Shown here: positions 22,186 through 30,257 of the stretch, one piece after another
Layout: each line of letters opens with the position of its first letter
Numbering within the stretch: the stretch's first letter is position 1
Origin: a virus
IMG/VR virus record: IMGVR_UViG_3300013137_002628
Coordinates: 1-32,455 of that record
Direction: 5' to 3' (one strand)
DNA: 32,455 bases
Position numbers and translations under genes: made by a program
Notes under the pieces: model-generated
What the model was told of the DNA's origin: nothing
Databases searched by the model: none
The model's input: only the letters and a program-made list of their open reading frames with translations

Positions 22186-22853
22186 TGGTCACGGGTGGAA
22201 TTGATTCCACTTTACTTATGTATGAAGCCAAGAAACTGGAGCAACGACCAATTCTTTTATCGGCCAACTATGGTCAGTTAACATGGGAGAAGCAGGAAGA
22301 ATTGATTAATTACCATGCTGCAATACTTGGATTTGACCAGGTCATCGCTATTGATTACATGTATAACCACAAATGGCAGCTTACTTCTGCTGGATTATTT
22401 CAGACAAAATTTGTTCCTGCTAATAAAGACCCTCTTGGTAGTTGGGATAAAATCTTACATGAGGACTATTATATTGAGGGAAGAAATGCCATTATGTTGC
22501 TTTATGCCATTGCCTGGTGTTCTGCTCATCAAGTAAGCGAATTGCAGGTTGGCTATGAGTATGAAGAAGATGAATGGAAGAATACCAGGTCTTACAAAAT
22601 GATTACCGACGATACATCGCCACATTTTGTCGATGCAATTAATCTACTTGCTATTACCGGATTTAAGCATCATGTCCGGGTAAGGGCTCCATTTCTGGAA
22701 CGGAGAATGGATAAAAAAGCAATTCTGGCAAAGTATAAACAATTTAACATTGATATTGAAAAAACGTATTCATGCTATTTTGTTCCAGAATGCGGGGTTT
22801 GTGAAAATTGTTTACTTAAAAAAGACGCAATAAAATCTCTGAAATTTCAATAA
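22170..22853 (+). CDS. queC: QueC, 7-cyano-7-deazaguanine synthase, copy 2
   Basis: 227 aa. PP-loop VTGGIDSTLL, YGQ motif (SANYGQ), YIEGRNAIMLL (the GRN segment), and a C-terminal C-x5-C-x2-C-x2-C zinc site (CYFVPECGVCENC). This is the more canonical of the two QueC-like proteins and is the best candidate for preQ0 formation from 7-carboxy-7-deazaguanine. AAGGAGG lies before the ATG and the start overlaps the SpeD-like gene by 16 nt. The next promoter (copy 4) lies directly after its stop. Confidence 0.88.
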   Translation: MGRAIMVTGGIDSTLLMYEAKKLEQRPILLSANYGQLTWEKQEELINYHAAILGFDQVIAIDYMYNHKWQLTSAGLFQTKFVPANKDPLGSWDKILHEDYYIEGRNAIMLLYAIAWCSAHQVSELQVGYEYEEDEWKNTRSYKMITDDTSPHFVDAINLLAITGFKHHVRVRAPFLERRMDKKAILAKYKQFNIDIEKTYSCYFVPECGVCENCLLKKDAIKSLKFQ

Positions 22854-22866
22854 AGCAAGTTATAAT
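22842..22866 (+). promoter_or_regulatory. TTATAAT-class promoter, copy 4 (folE-dpdA)
   Basis: AAATTT at 22842-22847, then CAATAAAGCAAG and TTATAAT with -10 at 22861-22866. The box starts inside the queC end. The downstream block differs (ACAAATAGGAGG) but still places the ribosome binding site right after the expected start point. Confidence 0.7.
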
Positions 22867-22883
22867 ACAAATAGGAGGTAATC

Positions 22884-23468
22884 ATGTCCGACGATCATTT
22901 ATCAGAAAAACACAAGATAATTTTAGAACAGCTTAAATTTATCGGGGAAAATCCGGAAAGAGAAGGATTAAGAGACACCCCAAAAAGAGTTGTAAAAGCC
23001 TGGGATGAATTATTCGCCGGTTATAATCAAGATCCAAAAGACCTCTTTACGGTTTTTAAGGAAGACAATATTAGTGGCTTGATTTATCTCAAGAACATCG
23101 AATTCTACTCAACGTGTGAACATCATCTTCTGCCCTTCTCCGGCCAGGCCCATATTGGATACATTCCGAATGGTAAAGTAATTGGAATTAGCAAACTGGC
23201 CAGGCTCTTGGATGTTTTTTCAAAGAGACTTCAAATTCAGGAAAGAATAGCAGAACAGGTGACAGATGCTATAATGACTCACTTGGAACCCCTTGGAGCT
23301 GCCTGTATTATTGAAGCAAAACATCTATGTATTGCCTGTAGAGGGATAAAGAAACAACATTCAATTATGGGATATTCATCCATGAAAGGAATCTTTCTGG
23401 AAGATTCGCATAAAGGGGTTGCTGCCAGAAATGAATTCACAAGATTGGTAATGATGAAAGGAGAGTAA
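22884..23468 (+). CDS. folE: GTP cyclohydrolase I
   Basis: 194 aa. Converts GTP to dihydroneopterin triphosphate, the first step toward preQ0. The family markers are complete: NPEREGLRDTPKRV, STCEHHLLPF with C78 and H81 as zinc ligands, GISKLARLLDVFSKRLQIQE, and KHLCIACRG with the third zinc cysteine (C149). Length is typical for FolE1. AGGAGG precedes the ATG. It is separated from queD-queE by 3.4 kb but likely uses the same promoter class, so the pathway is switched on together. Confidence 0.96.
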   Translation: MSDDHLSEKHKIILEQLKFIGENPEREGLRDTPKRVVKAWDELFAGYNQDPKDLFTVFKEDNISGLIYLKNIEFYSTCEHHLLPFSGQAHIGYIPNGKVIGISKLARLLDVFSKRLQIQERIAEQVTDAIMTHLEPLGAACIIEAKHLCIACRGIKKQHSIMGYSSMKGIFLEDSHKGVAARNEFTRLVMMKGE

Positions 23469-24461
23469 ATGTCTCAAAAAAATCTCGGTCTGTTTTTAGA
23501 TTCTGGAGCATATTCGGCGTATTCTACTGGAGTCCCGGTTAATTTGGGGGAATATGCCAATTTTATTAAAGGTCTCCAAAAAATTACAGATGGATTAACA
23601 GTGTATGCAAATCTTGATGTAATTGGCGATCCTGAAGCAACACTGGCCAATCAAAAGCAAATGGAAGAATGGGGATTGAACCCACTACCTTGTTTTCATT
23701 GTGGAGAAGATTTTAATCTTCTAAAAACTTATGTCAAGAAATATGATTATATTGCTTTGGGGGGAATGGTTACATCTGACAGAGCTTTAATAGGAAACTT
23801 TCTTGAAAAAGCCTGGAATATTATTTGTGGTACTTCGGATAGAATGCCTCAGTGTAAAGTTCATGGATTTGGAATGACGTCTCTTGATCTAATGTTTAAA
23901 TACCCCTGGTGGTCAGTCGATAGCACAGCCTGGGTCATGATTAGCCGGACAGGTGGAGTTCTTATTCCTAAAAAAGTTAATGGCAAGTATGATTATCACC
24001 AGAGTCCATGGAAAATCAGTGTTTCAAATAAATCACCCAGTGTTAAAATGGAAGGAGAACATTTTTCTTCAAAAACTTTAATGGAACAAGCTGTTTTTCT
24101 TAACTATTTTGAGGAAAAAGGATTCAAGATGGGCAAATCAGAATTTAAAACTGAATCCAGAAGAGGAGATAAATCAAAAGGAATTCCTCCATATGAATTA
24201 AAAGAAAATGAGAAATGGTGGGGTAAAGAAGAAGCAGATTTACAAAGAATGAAATCTACGATAACAGGTAAAGAGGGATATGTCTCATGGGGATGGGGAG
24301 AGGATGACATGGTTGAAATTATTATTGAACCAGGGCTATCCAATGATTATAAAATGAGAGATAAAATGAATGTAATTTACTATGGTGATCTTCAGGAGCA
24401 ATTTCCTCCTTGGCCTTGGCCTTACATTGTTACAAAAAGGAAAGGATTTGGATTAATATGA
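23469..24461 (+). CDS. dpdA: DpdA-like DNA guanine transglycosylase
   Basis: 330 aa. Members of this TGT-like TIM-barrel family insert 7-deazaguanine bases into DNA in place of guanine. Visible landmarks: LFLDSGAYSAYSTGV (D11), YANLDVIGDPEAT, NPLPCFHCGEDF, IALGGMV, KVHGFGMTSLDLMFKYPWW and SVDSTAW (D151, the likely nucleophile). The C-terminal third is W/E/K-rich and divergent. It starts at the LDSGAYS strand, so the first beta-alpha unit found in longer DpdA proteins may be missing. The ATG follows the folE stop directly, with GAAAGGAG upstream. Confidence 0.85.
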   Translation: MSQKNLGLFLDSGAYSAYSTGVPVNLGEYANFIKGLQKITDGLTVYANLDVIGDPEATLANQKQMEEWGLNPLPCFHCGEDFNLLKTYVKKYDYIALGGMVTSDRALIGNFLEKAWNIICGTSDRMPQCKVHGFGMTSLDLMFKYPWWSVDSTAWVMISRTGGVLIPKKVNGKYDYHQSPWKISVSNKSPSVKMEGEHFSSKTLMEQAVFLNYFEEKGFKMGKSEFKTESRRGDKSKGIPPYELKENEKWWGKEEADLQRMKSTITGKEGYVSWGWGEDDMVEIIIEPGLSNDYKMRDKMNVIYYGDLQEQFPPWPWPYIVTKRKGFGLI

Positions 24462-24625
24462 TTATCTATCTTGCAACATGGGCCGAAGATAATCAGGGAG
24501 ATACCCTTAGTAAAGGACGGTGCAAAAATCGCCTACTATCTTATTTCTTCTTAAAAGATCTTGGACCGGAATGGTTAAAAGAATACATTGAGAAATCCAA
24601 TAGAATCATGAATGAAGGAGTATAG
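24458..24625 (+). CDS. Short MIIYLA-type protein, 55 aa (paralogue of the 25649 gene)
   Basis: Starts at an ATGA overlap with the dpdA stop. The N-terminal strand MIIYLA and the LLSYFFLKD segment match the same positions (MIIYLA, LISYF) in the protein at 25649, so the two are likely paralogues. The strand-helix-strand order looks like the first unit of a DpdA-type barrel, which the neighbouring DpdA appears to lack. Whether this is a detached subunit or a coincidence is open. Next is the sliding clamp, 1 nt away. Confidence 0.6.
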   Translation: MIIYLATWAEDNQGDTLSKGRCKNRLLSYFFLKDLGPEWLKEYIEKSNRIMNEGV

Positions 24626-24626
24626 A

Positions 24627-25652
24627 ATGTTAATAAAAACCGAAGATTTCAAGAAAATACTGCAGACAATTAAACCAGCTATTTCAAAAAGAGAAGTTGT
24701 AGAACAATCTACTCATTTTATTTTTACGGGGACAGATGCTACGGCTTACAATGATCGGATTTGCATTAGTTATCCTTGCGAAAGCGATTTTGTTTGTTCG
24801 GTAAATTCTGATGATATGAGCCGTATTATTAATGGTTTTTCATCTACCGACATTGAAATCACCATGAAAGATAATCAGCTTCAAGTGAAAGGTAAAAAGG
24901 CACGCTCTGGATTGGCTTGTATTGAAGAGGGTCCAATAATGAAAATGATACAGGATCTAAATACAAAAAATTTACTGAAAAATTACAAATGGTATAATCT
25001 CCCTGCAGAGTTTAATGAAGCTTTGAATCTTTGTTTGTTTTCGGCATCTAAAGATGTTTCTCTGGTAGAATTATCCTGCTTGTCCATTTCAAATAAAGGA
25101 ATCATATCATCAGATAATCTCCGAATCAGTTCTTATAGTTTGTCGATCGATGTCCCAAGAGATTTTTTGATTCCTTTATCTTCAGCTGAAGAATTAGCAA
25201 AAATCAAAGTCACCAAGCTCTTACTAACCGAGGCATGGGCCCACTTTGCTACTGAAGAAAACATCATTTTTAGTTGTCGTATTGTTTCTGCAGAATATCC
25301 TGATGTATTTGAATTCTTCGAGATGACTGATGCTATGAAATTAGAAATGCCAAAGAATTTGAAGAAAACTATCGATTCCATTATTTTTAGTGTAGAAGGG
25401 GATATTGATATCGATAAAAAAATGCAGTTAACTATTACAGATAATAAAATTTGTTGTAGAGCCGAGAAACAGAATTGCTGGATTGAACAGGATATTGATA
25501 TCGAATATAATTCAGAAACTATTCAATTTGACATCAATCCGATTTTTCTCGCGCAGATTCTTGAGAAAAGCACAACAATGAAAATCGAACCTGGCAAGGC
25601 ATTATTTGAATCGGGTGATAATTTTAAACACGTGATGGCCATGCCGATATGA
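24627..25652 (+). CDS. dnaN: Beta sliding clamp (DnaN-like)
   Basis: 341 aa from ATG 24627, 6 nt after GAAGGAG. Ring-shaped processivity factor for the phage polymerase III. The N-terminal start MLIKTEDFKKILQTIKPAIS is typical; strands with FIFTGTDATAYNDRI, the middle-domain LLTEAWAHFATEEN and SCRIVSAEYPDVFEFF resemble the three-domain DnaN fold, and it ends VMAMPI in the place of the usual VMPM(R/K)L. Slightly shorter than the 366 aa of E. coli DnaN. Its stop overlaps the next gene (ATGA). A clamp loader and polymerase follow, so it is probably a functional phage clamp. Confidence 0.85.
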   Translation: MLIKTEDFKKILQTIKPAISKREVVEQSTHFIFTGTDATAYNDRICISYPCESDFVCSVNSDDMSRIINGFSSTDIEITMKDNQLQVKGKKARSGLACIEEGPIMKMIQDLNTKNLLKNYKWYNLPAEFNEALNLCLFSASKDVSLVELSCLSISNKGIISSDNLRISSYSLSIDVPRDFLIPLSSAEELAKIKVTKLLLTEAWAHFATEENIIFSCRIVSAEYPDVFEFFEMTDAMKLEMPKNLKKTIDSIIFSVEGDIDIDKKMQLTITDNKICCRAEKQNCWIEQDIDIEYNSETIQFDINPIFLAQILEKSTTMKIEPGKALFESGDNFKHVMAMPI

Positions 25653-25846
25653 TAATTTATCTTGCAGGATCGTCAGGATTAAACGTGAGAGAAGCCTTAT
25701 TGGTCAATAGTCATCGTTTGATATCTTATTTTAACATAAATGAGAGAAATCTTTATTACAGGCTAAAACTGCAAGGGAAACTAAAATATGATCCAGAGAG
25801 ACAAGAGTCAGCCGCTGCATCTGAAATATCGTCCGAAGACATTTGA
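25649..25846 (+). CDS. Short MIIYLA-type protein, 65 aa
   Basis: Starts at an ATGA overlap with the clamp stop. It shares MIIYLA and LISYF with the 24458 gene. The C-terminal 20 residues are read through the start region of the clamp-loader gene in another frame (overlap 59 nt), and are E/S-rich. It is retained as a real gene because of the shared motif and the tight coupling; function unknown. Confidence 0.55.
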   Translation: MIIYLAGSSGLNVREALLVNSHRLISYFNINERNLYYRLKLQGKLKYDPERQESAAASEISSEDI

Positions 25847-26723
25847 TGAATTCATCGGTAATGAAGCGACTATTGAAGCTTTAAAAAGCGTTGTATCCAG
25901 AACCAGTGGAGAAGTCAGAAGCTTCTTATTTACCGGACCATCGGGTTGTGGAAAAACTACATTGGCCAGAATAGTTGCCTCTGAATTAAATTGTCAGGCC
26001 AAAGATATTTACGAATACAATTCTGCCAATACCAGAGGGATAGATACTATTAGAGAGATTGCTCAATCATCCCGATATCTCCCTCTGGGGGGCAAAATAA
26101 AGGTTTATTTATTGGACGAGATACATAAAGCCACAGCCGATGCCCAGAATGCCTTATTAAAACTTTTAGAGGATACTCCAAAGCATATCAGATTCATTCT
26201 ATGTACAACCGATCCAGAAAAACTAATCAAAACAATCAAGACCAGATGCTCTACATTTACTGTATCCTCTCTCCAGAGATCTAAAATAATGAAACTTCTT
26301 CATTGGATCTGCTCTGAAGAAAAAGTTAAAGTGGAGGAAGCCGTTTTACAAAAAATTGCTGAATGCTGCGATGGTAGTGCTCGACAGGGAATCGTATTTC
26401 TTGACCAGATTATTGATATTGAAAATCAAGAAACAGCCCTGCAGGCTATTGTTGATGCTACAGTCCAAGATTCTTCCATTAAAGATTTAATTCAGAAGCT
26501 TCTCCAGCCAGGAATTTCATGGAAAACATTAACCCCGATTATTAAGAGCCTGGATGAAGAGCCAGAGCAGATCAGAAGAGCAATTCTTGGATATTGTGAA
26601 AAGGTTATGCTTGATTCTCCTAATGAAAGACTTTGCAGTATTATTGAAATCTTCTGGGATAGTTGGACGTATGTCGGAAGAGCAGGGTTGATTCGATCAT
26701 GCTACCGCGCATTAAATCTATAA
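25788..26723 (+). CDS. Clamp loader ATPase (DnaX/RFC-like)
   Basis: 311 aa. Opens and loads the sliding clamp. LHLKYRPKTFDEFIGNE starts the AAA+ domain, followed by Walker A GPSGCGKT (50-57), NTRGIDTIREI, Walker B LLDEIHKA (D110, E111), ILCTTDPEKL and the arginine-finger sequence TRCSTF. A helical lid and collar follow. The four-cysteine zinc module of bacterial DnaX is absent and no separate delta or delta-prime gene is seen, so the loader may be homomeric or use host subunits. The start overlaps the previous gene by 59 nt and has only a weak ribosome binding site. Confidence 0.9.
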   Translation: MIQRDKSQPLHLKYRPKTFDEFIGNEATIEALKSVVSRTSGEVRSFLFTGPSGCGKTTLARIVASELNCQAKDIYEYNSANTRGIDTIREIAQSSRYLPLGGKIKVYLLDEIHKATADAQNALLKLLEDTPKHIRFILCTTDPEKLIKTIKTRCSTFTVSSLQRSKIMKLLHWICSEEKVKVEEAVLQKIAECCDGSARQGIVFLDQIIDIENQETALQAIVDATVQDSSIKDLIQKLLQPGISWKTLTPIIKSLDEEPEQIRRAILGYCEKVMLDSPNERLCSIIEIFWDSWTYVGRAGLIRSCYRALNL

Positions 26724-26747
26724 AATTCATTTAAAACAAGTTATAAT
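26723..26747 (+). promoter_or_regulatory. TTATAAT-class promoter, copy 5 (polymerase)
   Basis: AAATTC at 26723-26728, then ATTTAAAACAAG and TTATAAT with -10 at 26742-26747, followed by TAAATTGAAAGG. The downstream part is nearly identical to copies 3 and 6. The expected start is only about 12 nt before the polymerase ATG. Confidence 0.75.
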
Positions 26748-26765
26748 TAAATTGAAAGGTATATT

Positions 26766-29700
26766 ATGTTCAATTCTGAATTTTGTCATCTTCATGTCCA
26801 CAATGAATACAGCATTTTAGATGGATATGGATCTGCAGATTCTTACGTTAAAAAAGCTAAAGGACTTGGATTTATTGCTCTTGGCTTAACAAATCATGGT
26901 AATATTGATGGATTGATTCAATTTCAAAAAGCCTGCGATAAGATTGGTTTGAGTCCGATTCTGGGTTGTGAGGCATACATTGTTCCCAACTTAACAATAA
27001 AAGAAAAGAAAGAATCACGAGGCCACATCACTCTTCTTATCAAGAATCAAGTTGGATATGAAAATCTGTGTAAAATGCTGTCTAAAGCGAATTTGGATGG
27101 GTTTTATTATAAGCCCAGAATTGATTTTGATCTCTTGATAAATAACTGTGAAGGTTTAGTGATCCTTACTGGATGCGGTTCATCTTTTTTGAATCTGCCC
27201 GGTGGGGAAGACTGCCTGACTGAGATATACAAAAAACAGCCAGAAGATATTTACTTTGAAATTATGCCTCACAATTTGCAATCTCAAATTCAGATCAATG
27301 AAAAATGTGATTATCTTTCTAAGCAATATTCGTTAAAATATGTCGCAACCAATGATTGCCATTTTATAGATTATGAAGATCATACAGTACATGAGGTTCT
27401 TCTTGCTGTGCAGACTAATGCAAAATGGAATGATTCTAACCGATTCAGATTTGAAGTCAAGGGTTTGCATTTGAGAACAGTACAAGAGATGATCGCCACA
27501 TTTAAAGAACAGGGATATTTTGATAGAAAATTCGTAATTGAAGCAATAAAAAATACCATGGAAATTGTAGAAAAATGCAAAAACTTCCGGATCATCAAAA
27601 AAGAAATGTATCTTCCTCAAGTTCCAGGTTATGAAGATAAAAATCCCTCCGAATTCCTTTATGATCTCTGCGAAAAAAGGTTGTTAGAACTGTCAAAGGC
27701 AGAGAATTGGACAATTGAAAAACTGAATTTCTATTTCGAAAGATTATCTTCGGAATGGAAACTCATCAATGATAAAAAATTTGCACAATATTTCATGATT
27801 GTATGGGAAACGGTGAAATGGTGCAGAAAAAATAATATTCTGACCGGGCCCGGCAGGGGCTCCGCCGGGGGAAGCCTTATTGCGTATCTTCTTGATATCA
27901 CTTGCGTAGACCCTATTTCTTATGGATTGTTATTTTCAAGATTTATTGCAGAAGACAGGATTGATTATCCAGATATTGACACGGACTTCGAGGATAGAAA
28001 AAGAGACCAGGTTAGAGAACATCTCGAACAATTGTATGGCAAAAATAACGTAACTTCTATTTCTACCTTCCTAACAATGAAAGGAAGAGCAGCCATAAGA
28101 GACGTGGCAAGAGTATTTGAATTACCAATGAAAGAAACAGATGAATTTGCCAAATCTATTGAAAGTATTGAAGATGACAATCATGATTCGATTGAAAGAT
28201 GTATTGAAAAAACAGATATTGGTAAATCTTTTAACACAAAATATCCCGAACAAGTTAAAATTGCTATAAAATTGGAAGGCCAAATCCGCGGTCAAGGACA
28301 ACATGCAGCTGGAGTGGTAATATCAGCAGATGATCTTACACAGGGATCGCGAGGAAATTTGGTTGCCAGATCAAATCAAATTGTTATTAACTGGGGAATG
28401 TCGGATTCAGAACATGTTGGCTTGGTAAAACTTGATATACTGGGATTAAATGCTCTCTCGATTCTATCTGAAACAAAGAAATTAGTATTGGAAAATACTG
28501 GATTAAAAATTGATTTTCCAAAAATTCCATTAAATGATCCAAAAGTTTATGCCGAAATTTCTGCGGGGAATACTACCGGAGTATTTCAGTTAAATACCTG
28601 GTCAACGTCAAAGCTGGCAAAAGAAATCAAGTGTAAAAATATTTTAGAATTGAGTGATATTATTGCTCTTGTAAGACCGGGGCCAAGCGACAGTGGCATG
28701 ACGTCTGATTATATAAAAAGAAAAGAATCCGGACATAGAAGAAAGGAAACGAAAGAATATGAAGAAATCGTAGGCACTACTCATGGTATTATTATTTATC
28801 AAGAACAGATTATGCAGGTAATTTACAAAATTGGTGGATTGTCCTATTCTGTTGCCGATAAAATTAGAAAAGTTATTTCCAAGAAAAGAGACGTAAAACA
28901 ATTTGAGCCCTTTAGAATTATGTTTTTGGAAGGATGTGCAAAAAAGAAAATATTTTCCCAGCAGCAAGCTGAGAAGTTTTGGGAGATGTTGCTTGCTCAT
29001 AGCCGTTATAGTTTCAATCTATCTCATAGTGTTTCCTATTCTATTTTGGCTTATTGGACCGCATGGTGCAAATATTATTATCCCACAGAATTCATTTGTG
29101 CCAATTTGTCTTTTGGATCAGAAGGGAAAAAGGAAGAAATTATCAAAGAAGCAAAAAGAATCGGATTAAATATCGTGTTCCCCAAAATTGGAGTTTCTGA
29201 TCCTTTGCTTTGGAAAGCAAAAGACAATAATCTTTATATCCCATTTGTGGAGATAAAAGGCATTGGTGAAAAAACAGCTTTAAGTGTCCCAGTTGAGAGA
29301 AAAGAAAAACCAAAAAATGAAAAAACACCGGTTGTTGTAAAACCAACACTAAAAGGATTCTTCTTCTCAACTCCTGAAAAGAGAAAAGAAGTAAAGATTG
29401 AAAAAGAGAAAGAAGAATCAAAATCCAAGCTTGAAAAGGTCTTGGAGGACATTGAAAAAATAGTCGAGGCTGGAGATCAAGATAGGCTAAAAAAATATTT
29501 TACCTTTGATATTTCAATCAAAAAAGAAGAAAAATTGAAATATCCCTTACTTATGAAGAAAGTTCCAATGGCATTTACTGATCAAGATTTATCTAAAATC
29601 CAAAAACTTGATTTACCCCGGGATTATATGAAAGGAGTGATTCAGAAGAAATCTTATTCTCTGTCATCCGAATTAATAAACTGTACAGATTGCAAGCTTT

Positions 29701-30212
29701 GTTATGAAACTGTTTATGGACCAGTAGAACCTTCTCCAGGAACTTATAATGTTATGGTTGTCGGAGAAGCCCCGGGAGCAGAAGAAGATGAAAGGGGAGC
29801 AGGCTTTATTGGCAAATCTGGCGAATTGCTTTGGCAAAAATTGTCGGTCCATAGACTTCAAAGAGAAGATTTTCACATTACAAATGTTTGTAAATGCTAC
29901 CCTTCTCAAACTAAAACCCCAACAATTGACCATATAGATATTTGTAGAAAATGGATTGAAGATGAAATTAAACAAACGAATGCTTGTCTTATCCTTTCTT
30001 TTGGGAATACCGGATTGAGATTCTTCACTGGGAAAGATAGCGGCATTACTTCTTTAAATGGAACGACTGTATGGTCAGAAGAATTCAATGTTTGGATATG
30101 TTGGTGTATCCATCCCTCTTCTGTTTTGAGAAATCCTGGTAATAAAAGATTATTTGAAGATGGGATAAGAAATTTCTCAGAAAAAATTGCAGTACTTGGG
30201 GATTTTATTTAA
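26766..30212 (+). CDS. dnaE: DNA polymerase III alpha subunit fused to family-4 uracil-DNA glycosylase
   Basis: 1148 aa. PHP domain (1-270): HLHVHNEYS, LTNHGNIDG, GCEAY and ATNDCHF-EDHTVHE keep the metal-binding pattern. Polymerase core: PGRGSAGGSLIAYLLDIT, catalytic PDIDTDF, KLDILGL (third Asp), FQLNTWSTSKLAKEI and SYSILAYWTAWCKYYYPTEF; a helix-hairpin-helix (VEIKGIGEKTA) ends it near residue 838. Then comes a charged linker (with TLKGFFFS at 861-868) and, from C973, a UDG4 domain: CTDCKLC, GEAPGAEEDERGAGF (from 1000), CKCYP, C1060, and HPSSVLR (H1116). The OB and tau-binding C-terminus of DnaE is absent. It would copy DNA and excise uracil in one polypeptide. Promoter copy 5 drives it. Confidence 0.92.
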   Translation: MFNSEFCHLHVHNEYSILDGYGSADSYVKKAKGLGFIALGLTNHGNIDGLIQFQKACDKIGLSPILGCEAYIVPNLTIKEKKESRGHITLLIKNQVGYENLCKMLSKANLDGFYYKPRIDFDLLINNCEGLVILTGCGSSFLNLPGGEDCLTEIYKKQPEDIYFEIMPHNLQSQIQINEKCDYLSKQYSLKYVATNDCHFIDYEDHTVHEVLLAVQTNAKWNDSNRFRFEVKGLHLRTVQEMIATFKEQGYFDRKFVIEAIKNTMEIVEKCKNFRIIKKEMYLPQVPGYEDKNPSEFLYDLCEKRLLELSKAENWTIEKLNFYFERLSSEWKLINDKKFAQYFMIVWETVKWCRKNNILTGPGRGSAGGSLIAYLLDITCVDPISYGLLFSRFIAEDRIDYPDIDTDFEDRKRDQVREHLEQLYGKNNVTSISTFLTMKGRAAIRDVARVFELPMKETDEFAKSIESIEDDNHDSIERCIEKTDIGKSFNTKYPEQVKIAIKLEGQIRGQGQHAAGVVISADDLTQGSRGNLVARSNQIVINWGMSDSEHVGLVKLDILGLNALSILSETKKLVLENTGLKIDFPKIPLNDPKVYAEISAGNTTGVFQLNTWSTSKLAKEIKCKNILELSDIIALVRPGPSDSGMTSDYIKRKESGHRRKETKEYEEIVGTTHGIIIYQEQIMQVIYKIGGLSYSVADKIRKVISKKRDVKQFEPFRIMFLEGCAKKKIFSQQQAEKFWEMLLAHSRYSFNLSHSVSYSILAYWTAWCKYYYPTEFICANLSFGSEGKKEEIIKEAKRIGLNIVFPKIGVSDPLLWKAKDNNLYIPFVEIKGIGEKTALSVPVERKEKPKNEKTPVVVKPTLKGFFFSTPEKRKEVKIEKEKEESKSKLEKVLEDIEKIVEAGDQDRLKKYFTFDISIKKEEKLKYPLLMKKVPMAFTDQDLSKIQKLDLPRDYMKGVIQKKSYSLSSELINCTDCKLCYETVYGPVEPSPGTYNVMVVGEAPGAEEDERGAGFIGKSGELLWQKLSVHRLQREDFHITNVCKCYPSQTKTPTIDHIDICRKWIEDEIKQTNACLILSFGNTGLRFFTGKDSGITSLNGTTVWSEEFNVWICWCIHPSSVLRNPGNKRLFEDGIRNFSEKIAVLGDFI

Positions 30213-30237
30213 AATTTTGTCTAAAGCAGGTTATAAT
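30212..30237 (+). promoter_or_regulatory. TTATAAT-class promoter, copy 6 (recombination operon)
   Basis: AAATTT at 30212-30217 (starting on the last base of the polymerase stop), then TGTCTAAAGCAGG and TTATAAT with -10 at 30232-30237, followed by AAAATTGAAGGAG. It would serve the UvsY-like, small membrane, SSB and recA genes. Confidence 0.75.
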
Positions 30238-30257
30238 AAAATTGAAGGAGAAAAATT

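Noticed and set aside
29143-29452. Minus-strand open frames in the polymerase linker
   Set aside because: Shadows of the K/E-rich linker read backwards; no ribosome binding sites or motifs.
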